Shown here: piece by piece, positions 1 through 14,176 of the stretch
Numbering within the stretch: position 1 is the stretch's first letter
How the letters are laid out: each line of letters starts with the position of its first letter
Origin: Seriola aureovittata
Taxonomy: Eukaryota > Chordata > Actinopteri > Carangiformes > Carangidae
Direction: 5' to 3'
Length of the DNA: 64,000 nucleotides
Assembly: GCF_021018895.1 (NCBI RefSeq)
Contig: NC_079368.1
Span: 7,252,001 to 7,316,000 of the forward strand
Translations under genes and position numbers: made by a program
Notes under the pieces: generated by a model
Databases searched by the model: none
What the model was told of the DNA's origin: nothing
The model's input: the letters and a program-made list of their open reading frames with translations, nothing else

Positions 1-667
1 AAAAAGTAAGGTGTCTTCTTTTTTTCACGAGAAGAAAATTAAGTGAATGTAATTTGACTTTGCGGCAGATGACATACATCAGAGCTGCAGATATGGAGGT
101 GGAATCTATGTTCCTGTCTGAGCAGTGCGCACCAACCTGAGGAAACTATGACTGATGACAGGAATATTCATTACCAGAGCAATTTTATTGCTGTTTATCC
201 CGCCTGTGAGCAGTGAGACGGAGAAAATAATTCTCAATTATTCAGCCTCTGCCTACTGGAATAAAAACAGTTTTAAATGTACAGGATTACATTTGTACAT
301 TGCCAGGGTTCATCTCAACAAGGCTAATTTGAAAGATAGACAGACAAAATACCATTATAGGTGAGCAAACACAGCTGTGCCAACAAGGTAATAATACTGA
401 TAATACTGATCCAGGGAAGTGAAGGTCACTTTTGTGTTGCAGAAGCAGCGCACATAATGATGGGTACAAAACTGTCAATCTAGACATAATACTCAACAGT
501 GCAATGCTTTAACATGTAAGAAAGAAACAGAGGTGTTTAATTCTTAACTGTTACAGTATATTTGGTCTACTGCAGAATAAATATCACTTGCCTGGTGCCC
601 ATTAAAATCACAGAACCATTCATCTGTGTCTATACGCCAAGTTCTGATCAAGGGAAAATCATCACCT

Positions 668-1640
668 GTGTCCGAATTCAGGGGTTGCATCCTTTTGGGG
701 GAAGCAGTCTACGAAGGTGTTGCCCTTCATAGCCGCTGTAGACCGCGAAGGCCGAAAACGATACAGTCTATGGAGCAAGGTTAGTTAGGTTAATATTTTG
801 GGATTTTTCATTAGTTTTTATTTTTATTTCCATTTTACAATTTTGTTTTCAATTTCAGTTTAGTTTTCATTAGTTTTTAAAGCAGGTTTACTAGTTTAGT
901 TTGGTTTTGATTTTTTAAAAATGCTTAGTTTTAGTTTAGTTTTATTAGTTTCAATGTTTGTTTTAGTTTCTTTGTAATATGGGCTTCTAGTCCCTAGTCA
1001 CTAGCTGTAGGTGCTGCAGCTCTATGGCACATCATTGTAGGTAAAACTACCAGGCTTCTGTATGAAATAAACTGACAAAGATGAAAAGTAAAGAAAGTTT
1101 TAGAATTTTATTTGTAGCTAGTTTAGTAAACACACAATACAGTTTCAGTTATTTATCTTTTTGTTTTATAAAGCACTATTTTTTTTCAGTTAAAAAAAAA
1201 ATTTCATGTCAAGTTTTTGTTGTTTTGTTAGTTTTAGTCAACGATAATAACCTTGCAATGGAGGATTTTCATCCTTACCATTGCATCGCAAAGCGTGGCT
1301 CCTGTCACCTAGCAACTTTTTTTCACAAAAACTTGAGGTTTTAAGGCCTGTGGTTTTAACAGCTGTACCGTTATTGAACTGGGCAGAAACCCAATATTTA
1401 TTCTGTCTATGTTGCTTGCTTTCAGGAATGGCGTACAATGAAAATTTTGGGATAGGTTGGGTCGCGAAGGATCCACCCCTTGGATCTTTCGTTGCCCAGG
1501 AAAAGAAGGGCCCATTTCTTGGCCACATTTGAATGGGACAGCCTAGTAACGCCACTGCAACACAATCAGTTTACAAATACAGCGTCCGAAGGACACGGCT
1601 ATCCATCCTTCACTTGCGCTACAGCACATTGAGTTACAGT
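668..1640. repeat. Degenerate non-autonomous DNA-transposon-like segment
   Basis: The left side begins with a TGTCCGAATTCAGGGG-type start followed by a 'gcatcc...agtctacgaagg' body. The right side, around 1440-1600, carries 'cgaaggatcc', 'tgaatgggacagcc' and 'gcgtccgaaggaca'. This arrangement resembles high-copy non-autonomous DNA elements of teleosts. The interior (780-1250) is a T-rich array of 'gttttagttt' units. No transposase frame is present and no clean inverted termini could be matched, so the superfamily is not assigned. The family resemblance is from memory, not from a search. Confidence 0.45.
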
Positions 1641-1873
1641 GGGCCACGAGTTTAACTCAAAAGTTGGACCATGAGCAGTTTTAATAAAGATAAGAGATGG
1701 CAAACGTTTATGGCGACAAACTCACAGAGATATGAGGAAAGCGGAGGGAGACTAGAGGAATATAACAGCAGGAGCTGAACACAAACACACTTGAACTTGA
1801 CCTTTGGGGTGGCAAAGAGAGACAGTAAATATAGCACAAACTCCGGTGTCTCACTGGGCCATATACATCCTCA

Positions 1874-1875
<2 letters not shown>

Positions 1876-1935
<60 letters not shown>
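1876..1935. repeat. (CA)n microsatellite
   Basis: An uninterrupted dinucleotide run of about 29 CA units. It produces artefactual open frames of poly-His/Thr on one strand and poly-Cys/Val on the other. Confidence 0.98.
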
Positions 1936-1939
<4 letters not shown>

Positions 1940-4900
1940 CTACCCAGCACTGCCAAACTGCTCTGAATGCCTACCAGCTACTTTAAACTCAACATGTATC
2001 ATATGCTACAGTGTCAAATACAAAAACAAATTCTCCAACAAGTCTCTCTAACGGCATCTAATATCTACAGCTGTCATGGAATTGCAGTTGTTCAGATTTC
2101 CATTTTTTTGCAGGTGTGACAACAGCGACTTGTGGATCTTGCGGTGAGATTGGTTTTGTCAGCTGTTGTTCCCAGGGTCAAGAATGAACTTTCCTCTTCT
2201 CGGTATGTCACATACACAGACACAGTCATTTGAAAAAAAGTTCTGGGCTGCATACAGCGCAATGACCCAGTTAGTAGTCAGTTCCGGGGTTCAGTGTCTT
2301 GCTCAAGGGCGGTTTGGCAGTGATGGGGGTGCCATAACTCAATTTGCTATTTCACAGCTGGAATACAAACTCGGTTCAGCGCCGGGAGTCAAATCATTGA
2401 CTTCTAAACATCAAAATTCAGCTACAAAGTCACATTGAACATTTCCATCACGCAGGGCTCTTAGATAATGAGTTTACTTTTAAATGACAACTACAATAGA
2501 TTGATGCAGAGCAGTGAACATATATGAAGATGAATTAATGCCTTTGGTAGCATTACAGAATAAGCTCAACCAGAGGCCCCTATAGTTTATGCTCCCTCTA
2601 AACATGGATGCACATAAATACATGAGACCGGTCACTAGTTTGAACAGTAATCAGCTGGCTGATTCCACAGACCTTATAAATATTCAGTTATTGTGCACAA
2701 ACGAGCCGAATGCCAAAACTTGTTGCATAGTTATTCTGCATAAGTAACACTATGCAAAATGTTCAAAACATATTATCTGCAATCCACAGCGTGATGTGTG
2801 TTTGTGTTTGTTTGCAGTCTCACGGCTCCATCAACAGGAAGCCCATTATCTCACCACTTGGTGAATGTTCGCTGGCCCTTTGTTCGATCTTGATGAGTAA
2901 TAGACCCCACCTTTGTTATGCCAAAACACAAAGCATGATTTATGCCACAGTAAAGTCACGCAGCACTTTGCCCTTTTCTTCTTCCTGTCCCCAGAGATCG
3001 CTAGGTAAATATGGTGAGAGGCTGGGAATAGCAACATAAAACTCTCTCTGTGGAGGGGTTACTCTTCCATCATCCTCCACGTCAAATCGCAAAGGAGAGT
3101 GCGACATACCAATACTGCTGCTGATGTATAAAAACAGGGTGGGGATCCACAGCTTTTCAGGAGTGAAGGGTTTCTAACAGTTTTCATCAAGCCTATGTTC
3201 ATAAAACTTCCACAAAATATCAACAATTTTGTATAATTTCACTTCAAGGAGGTAAAACAGAAACATCAAATTGGGGTCAGATGGTTTTTACCCAACAAGA
3301 CCTAAATCTCATTTGCGAAATCACTCTGGCGGCATATTTTCATTCCAGTCTGTGATCCATCAATACATTGCTACAATTCAAATATGATGCAGAGCTGGAT
3401 CTGATTCAAGAGCTCACTGATTAGTTATGTAGGCAAATCTGATTTAAGTGGCTCCTGACAAAGTCAACCGATAAATCAAAGACATAAATCAAATCACAGA
3501 GCACGGGATCTGTGAGTGAAGCGTGAATCTCTGTGCTGTTTAAACTCATGTAGCAGTTTCAAATATTATTTTTACTACAAATTCCAACCAAGTCCCAGAA
3601 AAACTATGCTGTTGAATGGGATGTTTACTATGACTAGAGGTCCTTGGCAACACCGCGATCACGGCTCATGATATCCCGGCCGTGTTAGTGGTTTGGCTTT
3701 ATGGAAAGGTTGGTCAGTCCATCACCACTGATTCAGACTGAGATATCTCAAAAACTGTTGCTATAACTACAAATAATAATAATAATAATAATATACCAGC
3801 CAAACATCAGCATGTTACGTTGTCATTCTGCGCATGTTAGCATGCTAACAATAGCATTTCCTTAAACCACTGGTTTAAGTGCAACCTCAGTGGGCTGTTA
3901 GTGTAGCTATAGACTATTAGTCTTGATTTTCTTCCTCTTCTTCTTGTTCTGTGTATCGGATCACTTTCAGTTTAATGCTGCATTTCTGCCCTTTCTTGCA
4001 AATTAGGAGGATCTCTTCACAGAGAACAAAGTGAGAATGCAAATGTAAGAGTGAGGACAAGGGTGGAATAAAGACAAAAAGACAAAGGGGGTTGTTGATA
4101 ACCACATTATGTACGATATGCACTGTGGTTTAGTCACCTCTGCCTCTAAAAAATCAAAGAAGAAAAAACGGGAGACTTACTGATGCACATTGTGCATATG
4201 CATATGTTCTTGGAAATGGCTTTTTTTTCTCTTTATTTACATTTCACATGTCAACAGTAGGTGGACAGACTACTAAATCTACTAAATATGGAAACCTACA
4301 CATGCTGTGAATGCAGCATACCACGATGGACCCATGCTGCACCGGCTGTAGATGTCATAGATTTGATAACAAGCCAGAATTTAAAATATTCCCCAAGTGA
4401 GTAACCTATAAACCTATACAACAACTGTGAGCTCATGACTCTGAGTACCAATACTGTGGTAAAAGTAAAGAGTCACAGACAAACAACAATCAGCTGCCAT
4501 CACATTGCTCTCCTCCTTTTGATTTGACAGACATTTCCTCCCCCTTAAGGTCGATTCCCACACACACACACCACCCTCTCTGATCACATGATCAGTGGAC
4601 AATTTGTCTCTCACTTCATGTGCTTCAGTACTAAAAGTCAAACAGACAGTCAAACAGGGTGGAAACAGAACTGCGGTTGATAGTAGAAGCAGCGCTTATC
4701 AATGATTAACTTGCCAAATGCCTTCACACAGCATTTTCATTTAATGGTGCTCTGAAATATTTTCATTGATGGCAGTTTTGCTCTAGAAGAAGTGTTGTTT
4801 ACAGGCTATGGGCAGTGATAGATTTTAAATTTAAATGTTGTTTGCTCTGTAAAGATGAGAGTGGTTTGTCTTCTCAGTATGAAAAAGCTGTTGTGGCTTG

Positions 4901-7129
4901 TAACATTAAAAACGTCCCTTGTGGTTTCTAAAACCTCTGAAATGTAGGACTATCTGTAAACTGGTTGTGATCATAGGATTTAAGAATTCAGTGTAACATC
5001 CTATCTAGTATGGAAGCACACTTTCTGTCCCGATTTAGCATTCCTTCACAAGCATGAACTGCCTTTGATCTGGTCGCGCTGGCCTAGCTGGATGCGTCCA
5101 ATCCTCCACGTTTCGGCAAGGTGGCCGACAAGTGGTAAGTGAATGGAGCCCGAGAGAGATTGAGGCTCAGGCGTCACATCACATTACCTGAGGATGCATC
5201 AGCTAGGTCAAGTCATCTGTGTCTGCTGCGGGTGGATGTTCCCCAGCTGCACTAAGCAAGCACCATCTCTCCTGGGACAAACTTAGGCGCTGACCTCACA
5301 AAAATATTATCAGATGTGGAGAACAGGTCGATGCGGGAGCAGTGTGTGAACTTGGCTCATCAGTGACACATGAGTTGGCAGAAAGGATGTGAAGGCTGTG
5401 GCTAATCCCGCTGACATCTATGGGCCCTAGCTAGCGTGATTTCCTCCCTCAAATCCCCTGCAGGAGCTTACGGGTGTGATCACACCTACACTGTATTTCC
5501 TTCAGTCTGACTGGTGGAAAAGTTTACTTTACTGCAGCTATGTGATATTTTTTCTTGACCTATATTCCATCCATCTTCCACAAGTTCCCAGATAGTTAAG
5601 CCAGGCTATATTTGATTTGCAAATTTAACCAGCGTCTGCCTCTTGCTCCTCTATTCCTCAAGCATCATCTTTTCTTAGACGTCTGAGGAGCTACAGGAAA
5701 AGGGCCACCCTCTCTTCCCACTGTTGTGAATAAATCATTCATATTTGACTTCTGAATTATTGAACATACAACATATTACTCTCAGTGAAGGTAAAAACCG
5801 ACTGTAGCCAAAAGAGATACCAACTTTACAGGGAAGTGGACACGAAAGCGGCTAAGCCTTTGCTGAAAGTGCATGCTTGGATAGCAGACTGGCATTAGTT
5901 CAGACTGGCCTTGGGTATATAACTTCTTTTTTATTCCCTTTTTTTTTTTGGCTGTGACTGGATCAATGCTGTGGTGTCTTGTCTTCAGTTTGCAGCATTG
6001 CATCTCCCCCTAAAGAGGCTGGAGGTGATGAATGGGTACTCATCCATAAGCGCAGCTTTCACAGCCTGCAGTTACTTTGACAGGACCTAGGCATGATCCC
6101 AATAGCTTCCTGTTATTGTGTGAGAACGGCTACTGAACCAAGCTTCATAAGGGAAGAAATTGCTATAGTAGGTGACTTTTTCAAGCATATTGCAGGGGAA
6201 TAATAGGTAATAGGTTGGAAATTCAGATTTGGAATTAATATAAAATTTTATTAAAAAGTTGAAAGGTAATTTCTTACATCCATTAGCTTCATAATACATA
6301 TATTGGAGGTGAGTACTAAAACGATATAGTGTTTTAGGCCATTTTGGGAAATGCTGTGAATCAGTGATGTTTAGAGGCAATATTGAATTTGTATATGATC
6401 TTTGCATTCATGTGACAAAGTCCTTTGATTTACTGGGTGTTTAATCTGCAAAATTATATAAAAGTAACCAAACCAAATGTATCTTTCTGCATATTCTATC
6501 CATTAAAAATTTCTGTATTTTCATGATATACACTGATACTGTGAAGTAAAATTACATATATCATGACTGAGAATTTCATTCATGTCACCCACCTCTAATA
6601 TTAAGTTACAAATGGTATTGACTGCCCTAATCTACCGATGATTGTATATGTTAATATGGGAAGATTAATCCTGCTTCAAGCCCCTTAACCACAGTTAGAA
6701 TATAATTTCCCCACATTGTTTCCTGTGACAGGAAATATGCCTTTTTACAACATGATGTGGAAATCAAAAGGTAGTTGTAGTTGTTGATTAATCTTGTGTT
6801 AAGGTGGATGGTGAACGTCAGAGATAGTCTAATCCACCGGGATGACAGCAGTCTCTCTGAGAGCATCCATGTCAGGCCTGTCAGGTCCCTGCAGGATCAT
6901 AAATCCTTTTGCCTCACACACTAGGGACCTTTCCTCTAGTGCCATCCTGTCCATATAGCGTTCCCCCCTGAAAATCTAAAAGAGCTCCGAGAGACGATCA
7001 GCATCCCTCTCTGCAGTAGACCTTTTCTTCAGGGAGTGTGTAACCAGACAAACACACCTGTTCAGTCCTCATTTGCAGCACTTACTCCTCTTCAGCTTCA
7101 TTTTGCAAAGCATGTCCTTGGGAATCCTG

Positions 7130-7262
7130 GATGGCAGTGAGAGAGAGCCCTAATTACAGCTAATCATGTGTCTAATTGGCAATTCCCACCCTAATGAATT
7201 ATCTCTTTGATTCCCATTGTGAATTATATGCCAAACACACTCTGCATTGTTTAATTAAAATG
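7130..7262. promoter_or_regulatory. Homeodomain-motif-rich block in htr7 intron 1 (candidate enhancer)
   Basis: Within about 110 bases there are TAATTA (7151-7156), TAATCA (7161-7166), TAATTG (7173-7178), TAATGAATTA (7192-7201) and TTAATTAAAA (7251-7260). The density of ATTA cores in otherwise mixed-composition sequence resembles a conserved non-coding element. Conservation cannot be judged from one sequence, and AT-rich DNA gives such motifs by chance. Confidence 0.3.
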
Positions 7263-8699
7263 AGTCTGTTTTCATGGAGATTAGTGAAAACAGTTGACAG
7301 AACTGTCGGTACAGCTTGTGTGCGGATGAAAAATAATCCCAAACTGACATCACCTCATTTTAAATTCTCAGTATAATCTTGTGCCCGGCAAAAGGCAGAG
7401 GAGCTCTGCGAGAGCGGTGTGGTTTGGTGGGTGTGCACACTTTGATTTCATAGTAACACATTCAATCATCCTCCACTCTATCTTTTCAGACATGCTAGCT
7501 CACAGGCGGGTCCATTTGTACTTTCCGAGTATATACTATGAGCAATTCACATCTCTAACCTCAGACAATGGCTGTGACACCTGACTGAGCTGCTTTCTCA
7601 CACTTCCACTTATCCTCCACCGGATGACAAAGAGAGCTTTCACACACTGACACTGCTTATTTCTACACAGGTCTATGTATATTCGCTCGGGTTACGATGG
7701 AAATAATGTAATTCTATAGAAGCATGTCGCAGAATGATGTGTAGCTGGTTCCATACGGGTGGCCAGCACATGACCTCAGCGAGGAGAGTGAGGGGCCGCA
7801 GATGACACACTAATCAGAATTACTGCCCATCCATCTTCAATAATCATTGCGACCTGTGTGACCTCTAACCTAACCTCTGAAGGGCTTCTTTGCCTCTACC
7901 TAACTAATCTGGTTACCTCCTATCCAACCAGCCCAAAACACAGTCACACCTCTGTCAGCGTTACCACAGCTGACCGGAGCAATCACACTGTATCGCAGCA
8001 CAATATCTGTATCTCCCATTAGCTCCTCAAGCATCAACCACTGAACTCCGTCTTGCTCAGCATGAAACATGCATGAATCTGGGTGCTACACCTGATTGAC
8101 CATCAAGGAAATAATCAGATCAATACAACATTGGGCCTTTCTTCATTAATGTCACTGAGCCAGAGCAGTGACACCAGTCACTTGACCTTTATTTCATCGT
8201 GGATTACAGTGGGAGCAGTGGATGTGTCTCATTTGTCACAAGCTATCAGGCTCAGCTCTGGCTTTATAAGCAGAGACTCCCAAGAGCTGCAAGATGCAGA
8301 GTGGATCTTGATGAATGTTGATTGGTGGGGATGAGTGCTCAAGCTCAGCTTCCCCTATTTTAAATGTAGAATTTAAAGCAACTCACTGTGGGCCCGATGG
8401 GAACTAACTTTCATGAATCATTTTTGAACAGAGTTTTGATGCCAAACACCAGGGTGACAAACCTCATATTTAGTGAGACAGAAAAAAAAACTGTAGTTAA
8501 ACGAGCTGCTGCACTGTGTTTGAAATGAATTCCAGCAGCTTCAGATTTGATTTTATTGTTCTGGGGCCGTAATAACAGAGGGCAGGTGCGACCTATGTGC
8601 CCCTAACAGAAATGTAGGGCCATGTTAAATCATCTATCAAAGTCACAGCAGCTGTAAGGTCGGTGGGCGCTGATCCTAAATGCGTAAAGGAAACACTGC

Positions 8700-8880
8700 C
8701 CATGGTCCGCTCGAGCAAATTAATTAAGCATGCTATAAATTAATCACAGTCTGCTTATTAATTTTCTGGCTCAGCGGCTTTATATTCAGAGGAACAGTTG
8801 ATCTGGAATAAGGCATTTAAAAGACTTCCTCTGGTGCAAAAACGCCCATTTATTCCATGCGTTTAGATTACAATTCATTA
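8700..8880. promoter_or_regulatory. ATTAATT-rich block about 0.3 kb from htr7 exon 1 (candidate enhancer)
   Basis: Three related motifs occur in under 60 bases: TTAATTAA (8720-8727), AATTAATCA near 8738-8746 and TATTAATTTT near 8757-8766. Mixed-composition sequence follows, with a TTTATT-rich tail. The block lies in intron 1, just past the exon 1 donor of htr7. It is a candidate regulatory block on motif clustering only. Confidence 0.25.
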
Positions 8881-9068
8881 CTTCATTTGTCACTTGAACT
8901 GTTCCTTCCCTCAGAGTAGTTAAGTGGTTCAGAGCAGTTTATAAGAGGCCACGTATTTGTGGTCTTCGTGTCATATTATACTGCATGAGTTTTGTTGGTG
9001 CCTTTGCAAAATGAGCAGCGCTCAGTATCGGAGCAGCTCCGCTGCAGCTGCTAACTTTCGAAACTCAC

Positions 9069-9517
9069 CTATCCACGCTGATCACGCACAGGGTCATGAT
9101 GGAAGCAGTGCAGCACATAACATCCATGCCGATGAAGATGTTGCAAAACGTGTCCCCAAAAAGCCACTTGCCCCCGGTGAGGTCTGTCACTATGACAAAC
9201 GGCATCACAACTATGGCCACTGATAGGTCCGCCACTGCGAGGGACACCAGCAGGTAGTTAGAAGGTTGCCTCAGTTTCTTCACCACGCACACTGCGATCA
9301 CCACCAGCGTGTTCCCCATGACTGTGACCGCCGTGATGATAGCCAGCATCACCCCGATGATGATCTTCTCCGGGCGCCCGAAATCCTGCAGCTGCTCCCC
9401 GCACGACACGTTCCACATGGGTGTGGGACTAGTGGTGACGAGGGGGTTGTTGAGAAGCTGCAGAGTGCCATTGATAACTTCGGAAAGAGTGACCCCAATT
9501 CCCGAAGTATTGAACAT
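9069..9517 (-). CDS. htr7: 5-hydroxytryptamine receptor 7, first coding exon (partial gene)
   Basis: The exon encodes the N-terminus and TM1-TM3 of a class A amine GPCR (149 codons plus two bases). The extracellular tail has N-glycosylation sequons NTS, NGT and NVS. TM1 carries the conserved GN pair (VMGNTLVVIAVCVVKKL), intracellular loop 1 reads RQPSNYL, TM2 contains LAVADLS, and TM3 contains GMDVMCC with the amine-binding aspartate. The exon stops inside the DRY motif at codon AG|G with donor GTGAGT, at the second intracellular loop where 5-HT7 genes have an intron. The spelling KKLRQPSNYL and GGKWLFG..FCN.F.GMDVMCCTASIMTLCVIS is that of 5-HT7 rather than 5-HT1 or dopamine receptors. 5-HT7 couples to Gs and raises cAMP. 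The start is the ATG at 9517; the preceding in-frame codon is GTG and no upstream in-frame ATG was found. The remaining exons are off the left edge. Confidence 0.94.
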
Positions 9518-12500
9518 CACGACAACGATATCCCGGCAGGAGTGGAAGGGACGCCTCGCCAGTGCACTCCAATTACGCGCATATTTGGATACATGTAACC
9601 TGCTCTCGGCTCCTGTCCAGCGGTTCTAGATTGAGGCTATTGCAGCTGCACCACATCAGAGCTGCCAACAACTCAGAGGGTTTCTTGACTGGTTTCCGTT
9701 CAAGAATCATCCGTCTGCAAGAAGTGCTATATGTGTGTGTGGTCCATCTCCAGAGGGTAAAATAACTTCTGCTCCAAAACTATGAAATTAAAAAAAAAAA
9801 GTTACAGAATCTAAATCCAGCTGCTTCCTGAAGCGCTTGTTTCTCACTGCACGACCCTGAGATAAAAAAGAACTACTGTGTTTGGAGGATTGCGCTGCGC
9901 AGACAGCATCTAACCATGTGACGCGTCACTTAAGACGCACAGACAGCCTACTGAACACATGCGAGAATACAGCAGCCCAGCCTATAGGAGACGGAAAACT
10001 CACCCGATTATAAATAGAATATCTCTCAAAAGCAAAACCACTTAACAAAGAGTGCATTCGCTCTTGTGCTAGAAAAGAAATATTTTCTGTTGTTATGTGG
10101 TGACTTATGTGATGATGCTTTTCTTGGACCCTCACATTTAAGGTCTGAAAACAAACCAGAAGAGAAAACCCAGGACGTGGAGACAGCGAGGACATATGGC
10201 AAAGCTTCCCAGGACTCTGGGCTGCTTGCATCATCGTCCAGGCAGGAACAGCTGTGGTGCGTTTGTGTCCTCTGGCTCTGGAGGGGCCGGTGCTGCATCC
10301 CACCCCCACCCCCCATAGTCTGTCATACCCCACCACGCTCACATGCAAGCCACCACACAGCCATGGCCTTTTACTCACCACTACCTACTACTCAGTCTGA
10401 CAGACAGGCCAGTAATGATTGTCACATCAGATTAATTCCAGTGGCCACTGGCAGTTTCTGCTAGACCTCCTGCTGTCAGGGAAATTTGGCCCATTCATGC
10501 TGGGGTTATTACAGATGTGTAGATGTCAGAGAAGAGGGGTCAGGTTTCCAAAGCGTTGGAGGGGGGTTTCTGAGGAAAGCTCTAGGGGCCTATGCTAAGC
10601 AGCCTGTCAGCAATGTCTGTAGTTAGAGAGGTTAAACAGGTATGGATTACTCCTGCTCTGGGAGCAATAATGACGATGGTTAGAAAAAACCATGACAAGA
10701 CAATTCTAAATTAGCTATAAATTGCTGACAGGCAATGGAGCTGTTTCATCTTTGTGGAAGCAACCACATAGACAGGCAAGAGCACCTGGGCCAGTGCCTT
10801 TGAGGCCCGTAATCTGTCCATGCATTCAGGTGTAAGTATGGATAAGTCAATGATGCTTTCAGGTGTCAAGTATGTAAGGTTTTAACTCTGGAGCATCACG
10901 TATTTAATTTACTGACAGTCAAACGTGGATGTTTCCAGGTAAAAAATGTAAAGCATGCTTTGACCACCTCTTGCTGCCCAAATCTCAAGTGGCTGGTTTG
11001 GATGTCACGTTACTGAGACTCTGTCCAGTAAAGAAGCCCCATGTGAGTGCATCTGATTTCCACTAACAAGCCCTGGATCCCTCCTAACTGGGTAGTAAGA
11101 ATCTTAATGAAACCAAAACATCAAGTAAACATGTCTTTTCACAGGAATGATGCAAGCTGCCGTCAAGTTTTCCATTTACATCTCTAATTACACTAACAGG
11201 TGGATTATTTTCTGATGTTTAAATGTCAAAACACATTGCCAAAAGCATCCCTACAGGGCTAACTCAGACATGCTGCATGAGACGTGACAGGTTAGGCTGC
11301 TGACTATGTCGCCTTAGAGCCCATCTGTGCTTTTGACATATACTGACATAATGCTATCAGTCAGCTGAAGTCAGATGTTTGTTCTTTAGATGTAGATTAC
11401 AGCTGAAGGCAGACAGGTGGAGATTGTCCCTCTTCAGAGGCCAAGGGGGAGATAAACATTGTTTATCTTGTTTTCTTGGCAGTAAATTGGGGATTTGCAA
11501 ACGTGACCTTATTAAAGTGACATAATCAGGCACAGAGCAGGAGCTGGGCAATGAACAGGTAATTGCATCATGACAACAAAATGTAAGTGAGCAGCAGAAC
11601 AGAAAAACACATTTGTTTCAGAAGCACCAGATGACCAATGAACAACACACACAGTATTTGTATGTGATTAAGTGGGATGATCACTTCCAAATGGCAAATA
11701 AACAATATCATAAAACCCATAGATGTTTTCGTGCAAGTGTGAATCTAAGCTTTATTCATACCACAGAAGCCAAGCTGTCACTCCTGTTGTCTTTACCTCA
11801 ATGACACTTATATTCATGCATATTTATCTGCCTTTCTTTACTCCGTTGAATTTCATTATCAAACTATAATAAATTGGATAAGGTGAACTTAATAAGGTAA
11901 ACAATTATTTGGTTTTGTCATAATCCTTTGTGATAAGGTTACACTTAAAAATCAAGCTCTACACCAGTGTCGCTGTATCAGTGTTGTTTTGAACCTAAAT
12001 GGAAACTCGAATCTTTAATAGTAAATGCTAAATATAATATAAGTTAGCTAAAAGCTTGTTGTGTGATTATTTTCTATTTCAGAAAAGATCACTCTTGGTT
12101 ATGACTTAAAAAGTAAGAATTAGTCCTTTTTTATGCACATATTGAAGTACAACAAAGAAAAAGGTCATGTCATTTTTAAAAACAAAACGTTAGTTAATAC
12201 ATATTTATGTGGACAAACAGGCCTATATCAGGCTAAAATAATGCATCCTGTGATTGCAGTCACATGACGTGAGGTAAGTGTGTTGGGAACTCTTCCAGTG
12301 TGGACAGGGGCAATAGGTTCATGAACAATGGTCTAATTTTATATGTTCCTGCATTGTCCTGGTGTTCAACATTGTGCTCCACAAGGTTTCACCGTTTCCA
12401 CGCTTTGACCATTGTTAAACAGAGATATACTACCAGTGACCACAAGTGATGTTTGTGAGACTTTGATACTAATCCTTATTGAATTGATTTGAAAAATAAG

Positions 12501-14170
12501 ATGAGGTGCCCAAAGCAAAAAAAAAGATTTTTTATTTAAATTATCTAAAACTTTGTTCATCCGAGAAGTTGAGTTGTCTGAGTGAGCAGCTGAAACTGAC
12601 TCATATTCCTAATGTGCAGCATTCTCACACCTGCAAACCACCACATCTCTGCTGCTGGTCACTGAGACAGTTTGAGTGAACACGCCTTGCTCAACAGTAC
12701 AATACTTACTCTACTCAGATCATTCCAGCTGCGGGGGGTTTAAATACAAAGTCACAAACTCCTCTCACTTGAGAAGTTTATTCTCAACAGGTAAACAGTT
12801 TCTAATTGCTGATTACCCCCCAGTGAATCAGGAACAAGACTTGATCTATTTAGAATAACATCAAACCCTCCCACTGACAAGATATGAGCACATAGTTTTA
12901 CATAAAAGTTTTCATGAGGCGTTTTCCGAGTCACGTGTGTACAGAGTCAATATACAACATGCAAAAATGTTCCTATATACCAGACTGATGTTGGCAGTGT
13001 TTACATTTATTATGGTCAATTTGATTCCCATATCTGTTGCAGTTAACTCAATATGTCAATAGATGGCATTGCATCCCTTTAAACTAAAATCATTTACAAG
13101 CTTCATCAGGTTCCCTTTTAGTTTTTGCTGTTTATGTGGTGTGGTCCTCCAGGAGTCTGTAAAAAAAAAACACAGAAAAGATATTTTCATCAATGGAAAA
13201 ATTAACTATCAAACTGTTAATAAGTGTGAATTCTTAAAAGGGGACTCCAGGAGAGTTCATTTGACAGCAGTGAAACACACTGTCCCATCTGGTCACTCCC
13301 CAAAAAACTGTAGCTAATGTAAAAGAACCAGAGGAATGGTTCCTTTCAGAAACAGTGATTACTTTTTCCCGCAGAGACCACGTAGGAGCACAAAGCCATC
13401 ACCTCAATAACACTGGGAGCATGTTGGTGATTATTTCAAATGTCTAAGACTAATTGCCAATACGCCTGACCGCTGACCTGAAAACCAAAGTCCTGCAGAC
13501 TCATAGACCACAGCCATGACTCTTTTTTTTTTTTTTTCATATAACAAAGAGACCTGAAGCTTTAGTCCATGTTTGAACATCTTTTCATTATTATTATCTT
13601 TTTGGATCCAAATAAATGTTCATAGTTGTGGCATGAGACAGTTAGTGAAAGCAGCAGTGATACACAATGCAAATACAGAACTTGGTTAATTTCCCAAAAG
13701 ACTAAAAACTTTCATCCAAGTTTATATTAATCACACAGTAGATTTTCTGGCATTGTCTCAAGTATTTTGAATATAAACATGGTTCATGATTTCTTCTGTG
13801 TAGGTCACAGTTTCTACCAATCAGATGGGTTTTATTCTGTTTATATATGGAACAGGGACATAATTGGCTGAATGTGGGATGATTTGTGAATAATTTAGCA
13901 GATTATTGAGCTGTCAAACATATTATTCACCACCACTAAGCTGCTAATAAAAATACATATTATATCCAGGTGACTTTAGTGGGCTAGGGTTAGCAAATTA
14001 TTCCTGTGGGAAGATTTTAATGATAGGAAATCTATCTAATGAATATTTTTGTTGTCTTGTTTTGCTCTTTTAGTTTGCTGCTGTTGCTCAGGTGTTGTAT
14101 CTGGGGGATACGGGTGGTTACCAGCAGAGGCCGACAAAACTGTTCCCTCAGTATCATGTAAATTAACAAT
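9518..14170. other. htr7-piwil2 intergenic spacer
   Basis: This spacer separates two divergently transcribed genes. The first several hundred bases (to about 10000) should contain the htr7 5' UTR and promoter, but no TATA box or single clear start site was identified. Beyond that I see no exon, tRNA or recognisable coding remnant. There is a poly-T run near 13520-13540. The longest open frames here show no family-like sequence. Confidence 0.6.
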
Positions 14171-14176
14171 AAATGA

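Larger units (their letters stand above)
1..9068 (-). other. htr7: Presumed part of htr7 intron 1, no exon seen
   Basis: No exon was recognised on either strand. The second exon of a 5-HT7 receptor should carry TM4 to TM7 in one long open frame, and no such frame exists here, so it lies beyond the left edge. That makes intron 1 at least 9 kb. The stretch holds a DNA-transposon-like segment (about 668-1640), a (CA)n microsatellite, a degenerate teleost-type repeat around 2270-2400, and two homeodomain-motif-rich blocks (7130-7260 and 8700-8880). The remainder is unassigned. Confidence 0.7.

Noticed and set aside
1708..2051. Open frames with poly-His/Thr or poly-Cys/Val
   Set aside because: They are translations of the (CA)n microsatellite.
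9926..10464. Overlapping 96-151 codon frames on both strands between htr7 and piwil2
   Set aside because: No recognisable domain, no matching splice structure, and both strands are open at once, which points to chance in a low-stop segment.
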